NCBI GenBank assembly: GCA_051453625.1
Contig: JBOZIK010000001.1
Coordinates: 96,398,804-96,420,430 of the forward strand
Direction of reading: 5' to 3'
Length of the DNA stretch: 21,627 bases
From: Welwitschia mirabilis
Taxonomy: Eukaryota > Gnetophyta > Gnetopsida > Welwitschiales
The notes beneath the pieces are model-generated. The model did not search any database and was not told the origin of the DNA. It saw only the letters and a program-made list of their open reading frames with translations. Made by a program: the position numbers and the translations under genes. Below are positions 18,452-21,627 of this stretch, in pieces (the stretch's first letter is position 1; each line of letters begins with the position of its first letter).

Positions 18452-21400
18452 TTATTGAGAGGAAGGGCAGGCCCCTATACCTAGATATCTCCTAAGATAG
18501 GCAAATCTCTCTTCATTTAGTCCTTTAGTCATTACATCAGCTACTTGATTATGAGTTGGCACATGTTCTAACATTATTATGTTGTTTTGGACTTGCTCCG
18601 TAATGAAGTGATCTCTAATGTCAATGTGCTTCTTTCTAGAGTGTTGAACCAAAATCTTGGTAATGTTTATAGCGCTTGTGTTATCACAGAATAACTTTAT
18701 TAAATCTGTTTTGACTCTGAAGTCTGTGAGCATCTAATTCATACATAAAAGTCAAGCGCAACAAGCTCCTGCAGCAACGTATTCAGCTTCGGTTGTTGAC
18801 GAAAATGTTGTGTTTTGCTTTCTACTTGACCAAGATACCAGGCATTTTCCCATGTAAAAACAAGCACCACTTGTACTCTTTCAGTCATATACATACAAAG
18901 CCCTATCAACATCATTATACCCTACTAAATCAATAGTAGTATCATATAGGTACCAAAGGCCAAAATGTTCAGTGTTCTTCAACTATCTTAAGATCCTTTT
19001 GACACAAGCTAGACAGGATTCCTTTCGATCTAAATGAAACCTGGCATAAATTTCTACACTATGTGCTATATTAGGTCTACTGGTTGTCACATACAATAAA
19101 CTTCGAATTATTCCTCTAAATAGCTTTTGGGCTATTTTCTTTCTAGTTTCATCTTTACTGATTTTCACATTTGTAGAAAGAGGAGTTCTTATATCTTTAG
19201 CATTTACCATATCATACTTCTTTAAAACGACTTGAATATACTTGGTTTGACTAATAAATATTCCACCATCTGTCTATGTGATTTGCAGCCATAAGAAAAA
19301 GTCTAACTTACCTACCATGCTCATTTCAAATTCATCTTGCATGGTTTTAGTAAATGTCTTGGCAAGAAAAGTTTTGGTAGAGCTAAAGACTATGTCATCA
19401 ACATATATTTGAGCCAACAACATTTCATTTTCTTCATGTCTAATAAACAAGGTTGGATCAGCATTCCCCTTCCTAAAACCATTTGACACTAGAAAAGAGT
19501 TTAACCTTTCAAATCAAACTCTAAGAGCTTGCTTCAATCCATTCAAAGCCTTGTTTAGCTTAAACACATGGTCTAGAAACTTTCGATTTGTGATTCTCGG
19601 GGCTTGAGCTAATTAGACTTCTTCGTTGATATAACCATTTTAAAAAACACTCTTTACGTCTATCTAAAAAAGGTTAATCTTGTGATAACAAGCAAATGCA
19701 AGAAGCATTCGAATGGCTTCTAGTCTAGCAACAGTCGCAAACGTTTCTCCATAATCTATTTTTTCCTGTTGACTATATCCTTGAGCAACCAAACGAGCTT
19801 TGTTTTGAATTATGTTGTGGTTCTCATGTCTCTTGTTTTTGGACACCCATTTAGTTCTAATGATATGTTTGCCTTTGGGAGGAGGAACTAGATTCCACAC
19901 TTTGTTTCTTTCAAACTGGTTTAACTCTTGGTGCATTGCTATCATCCAACCATCATTCTTTTCAGCCTCTTGGAAATTCTTGGATTCTAGACAGGATAAA
20001 AAGCAAAGGAGGCTATGGCTAATGTGCTTTCCGCGTCTAGTGGTTGTCCCTTGATCAAGACTACTCACAATAACCTCTTGATGGTGATCTATCTTAGTTT
20101 ATTGAGGAAGGGTATAGTGAGAGTTGGATTGTTCCTTATCTTGGCTAGTGCTTAATGTGGTAGGTTAATGTGGAAGGTTAATCTTTGTAAGTAGCGGTTT
20201 CAGGCAAGATATCTATATAATCCAAATTGTCTAAGGGAGTGTGATCACAAGAGTCATCGATCTTCACATGGGTTGATTTTTCCACTTTACCCGTAGCTTT
20301 GTTCAAGACCCTATAAGCTTTGCTTACTGGCGAGTATCCTAGAAATATGCCATTATCAAATTTCAATTCAAATTTACTTGTGGGATACTTGTCCTTTAGA
20401 ATAGCACATTTACTACCAAAGACCTTAAAATAACTTCCATTAGGTTTTTTTTTTCCTACTTCATACAAAAGCTCATAAGCAATTTTTGTAGTATCTAATC
20501 TAAGAAAAGCTTTATTTGAAATATAATAAGTTGTGTTCACTACTTTTGCTCAAAGATAATGAGGAGGAAAATACTCATTAATCATTATTCTAGCCGTTTC
20601 AATTAATACTCGATTCTTCCTTTCAGCTACACCATTTTGTTAAGGTGTGCAAGGAGCTGAATATTGATGCGAGATACTGTCGGCACTACAAAACTCTTCA
20701 AATTTTATGTTGTCAAATTGTCCTCTCTCAAATTTTATGGTTGTAATGGCTTTGTCTTGTTCTTTTCGAATCTTCTTTCCAATCTATACAAACATCTCAA
20801 AAGCTTCAACTTTATGGGTTAAAGAATTCTATCCAACAAAATCTTGAAAAGTCATGTACCTTAACCAAAAAATATTTTCTTCCTCCAATGCTTCTAGTTT
20901 GAACGAGATTTACCAAATCCATGTGAATTAATTCTAAAGGTTTAGAGGTAGAAATATCCCTTTTTTTGGAAAACTTGATTTTACTAATTTCCTTTTCAAA
21001 CATGATTCACATACTTTGGTTTCATCAACATTTAGCTTAAGAACACTTCTTACTATTTCTTTAGATGAGATGGTCTTTAAATCTTTTAAGTTCATATGAC
21101 CTAATCTTCTATGCCAAAGACTAATTTCATTTGCTTGGGCTAAATAACATCCTTTTGTTGATTTATCATTGCTCCCAAGCACATACATGCATTTAGACCT
21201 ATGACTAGTGAGAACTTCTTGGTTGGTAAGGCTATTGCGAACGACGCATTTGATTTTGTAGAATGAGCCAATGTTACCTCTATCACATATTTAAGAAATA
21301 CTTAACAAGTTATGCATTAAACCTTCTACCAGATAAACATCATTTATTGTTGAATGATATTTAGTTGCAGCAATGGATCCCTTTCCAACAATGTGGCCTT

Positions 21401-21627
21401 TACTGTTGTCTCCAACCGTAACATCACCACCATTATAATCTTTAAAGGAGACCAACAGACTCTTGTTCCCTATCATATGTCTAGAGCATTTACTATCTAG
21501 GTACCAATTTGTCTTCTCTTATGCTTTAAGAGCACCGTGAGCAAATAGAGATGTGACATGACTTTTTCTAACCCATTTCTTACAGATTTGCCTTCTAGGA
21601 GGGTTTTGGTCAAATGGGGTTTTTCTA
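18452..21627 (-). pseudogene. Ty1/copia pol (SIRE-like): protease, integrase, RT, RNase H
   Basis: Read right to left, the protease site lies near 21480-21511 as WYLDSKCSRHM, with D-S-G changed to D-S-K. Pre-integrase zinc residues follow in LWHRRLGHMNLKDLKTIS and VCESCLKRK (20934-21188). Integrase includes HMDLVNLVQTRSIGGRKYF (about 20900) and NGVAERKNR (about 20620); the second catalytic Asp region reads KFERG. The integrase C-terminus is at 20178-20540. Reverse transcriptase begins near 20068 (KARLVAQGYSQQEKIDYGET), with an intact catalytic IYVDDIVF near 19400. RNase H has TTEAEYVAAGACCA (about 18780), LFCDNTSAIN and KKHIDIRDHFI, ending at the stop at 18452. Breaks include TAA 21519-21521, a stop at 21291, a frameshift near 20965, TAA 20640-20642 in CTP*QNG, and a stop at 19664. 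Gag lies beyond the window edge. The enzyme set would copy and integrate the element, but this copy cannot make it. Confidence 0.95.

Overview
This window looks like intergenic and intronic DNA from a land plant with a large, transposon-rich nuclear genome. The evidence is AT-rich sequence, several layers of decayed Ty1/copia retrotransposons, a decayed hAT (BED/DUF659) transposase, a tRNA-type SINE candidate, and split exons with canonical GT/AG introns. A conifer-like genome would fit, but the sequence does not prove it. Five runs of N break the window. Three are exactly 100 N (9312-9411, 15071-15170, 15454-15553), the usual scaffolding placeholder, so order and distance across them are uncertain.

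Layout. 1-94 is a TC/AC compound microsatellite. About 936-5045 is a dead hAT element: a transposase pseudogene on + (1583 to about 4490) flanked by GAGTC/CAAACTTG-rich subterminal stretches. About 5771-6024 is a SINE-like unit with Pol III A and B boxes. About 7140-9035 (- strand) is a decayed copia gag-protease-integrase piece that lacks reverse transcriptase and RNase H. Inside its leader sits an LTR insertion (9149-9418) with a perfect 5-bp target duplication, AACAC. At 9957-10481 lie an 18-bp tandem repeat, a tRNA primer-binding site and a 377-bp LTR, all oriented on the - strand.

11118-12500 (- strand) is the only part that looks like a host gene. Three exons, open throughout and joined in phase by canonical splice sites, encode part of a HAD-like hydrolase. 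The rest of that gene is not visible in the window.

14009-15070 (+ strand, gapped) is another copia gag-protease remnant. From 15171 to the right edge everything is SIRE-like copia on the - strand. Read right to left it is protease, integrase, reverse transcriptase, RNase H (21627-18452), a spacer with ACGT-core repeats, an additional 'putative plant transposon protein' ORF (18066-17018), a polypurine tract and an LTR of about 1.2 kb (16623-15438). The LTR is followed by a primer-binding site and a gag start.

All three copia copies carry broken protease active-site motifs. The most interesting points are the LTR flanked by internal sequence on both sides (a tandem element or a misjoin), the hidden LTR insertion at 9149-9418, and a family of palindromic GGGACGTCCC repeats whose copies differ mainly by CpG to TpG/CpA changes. 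I found no convincing new cellular system.
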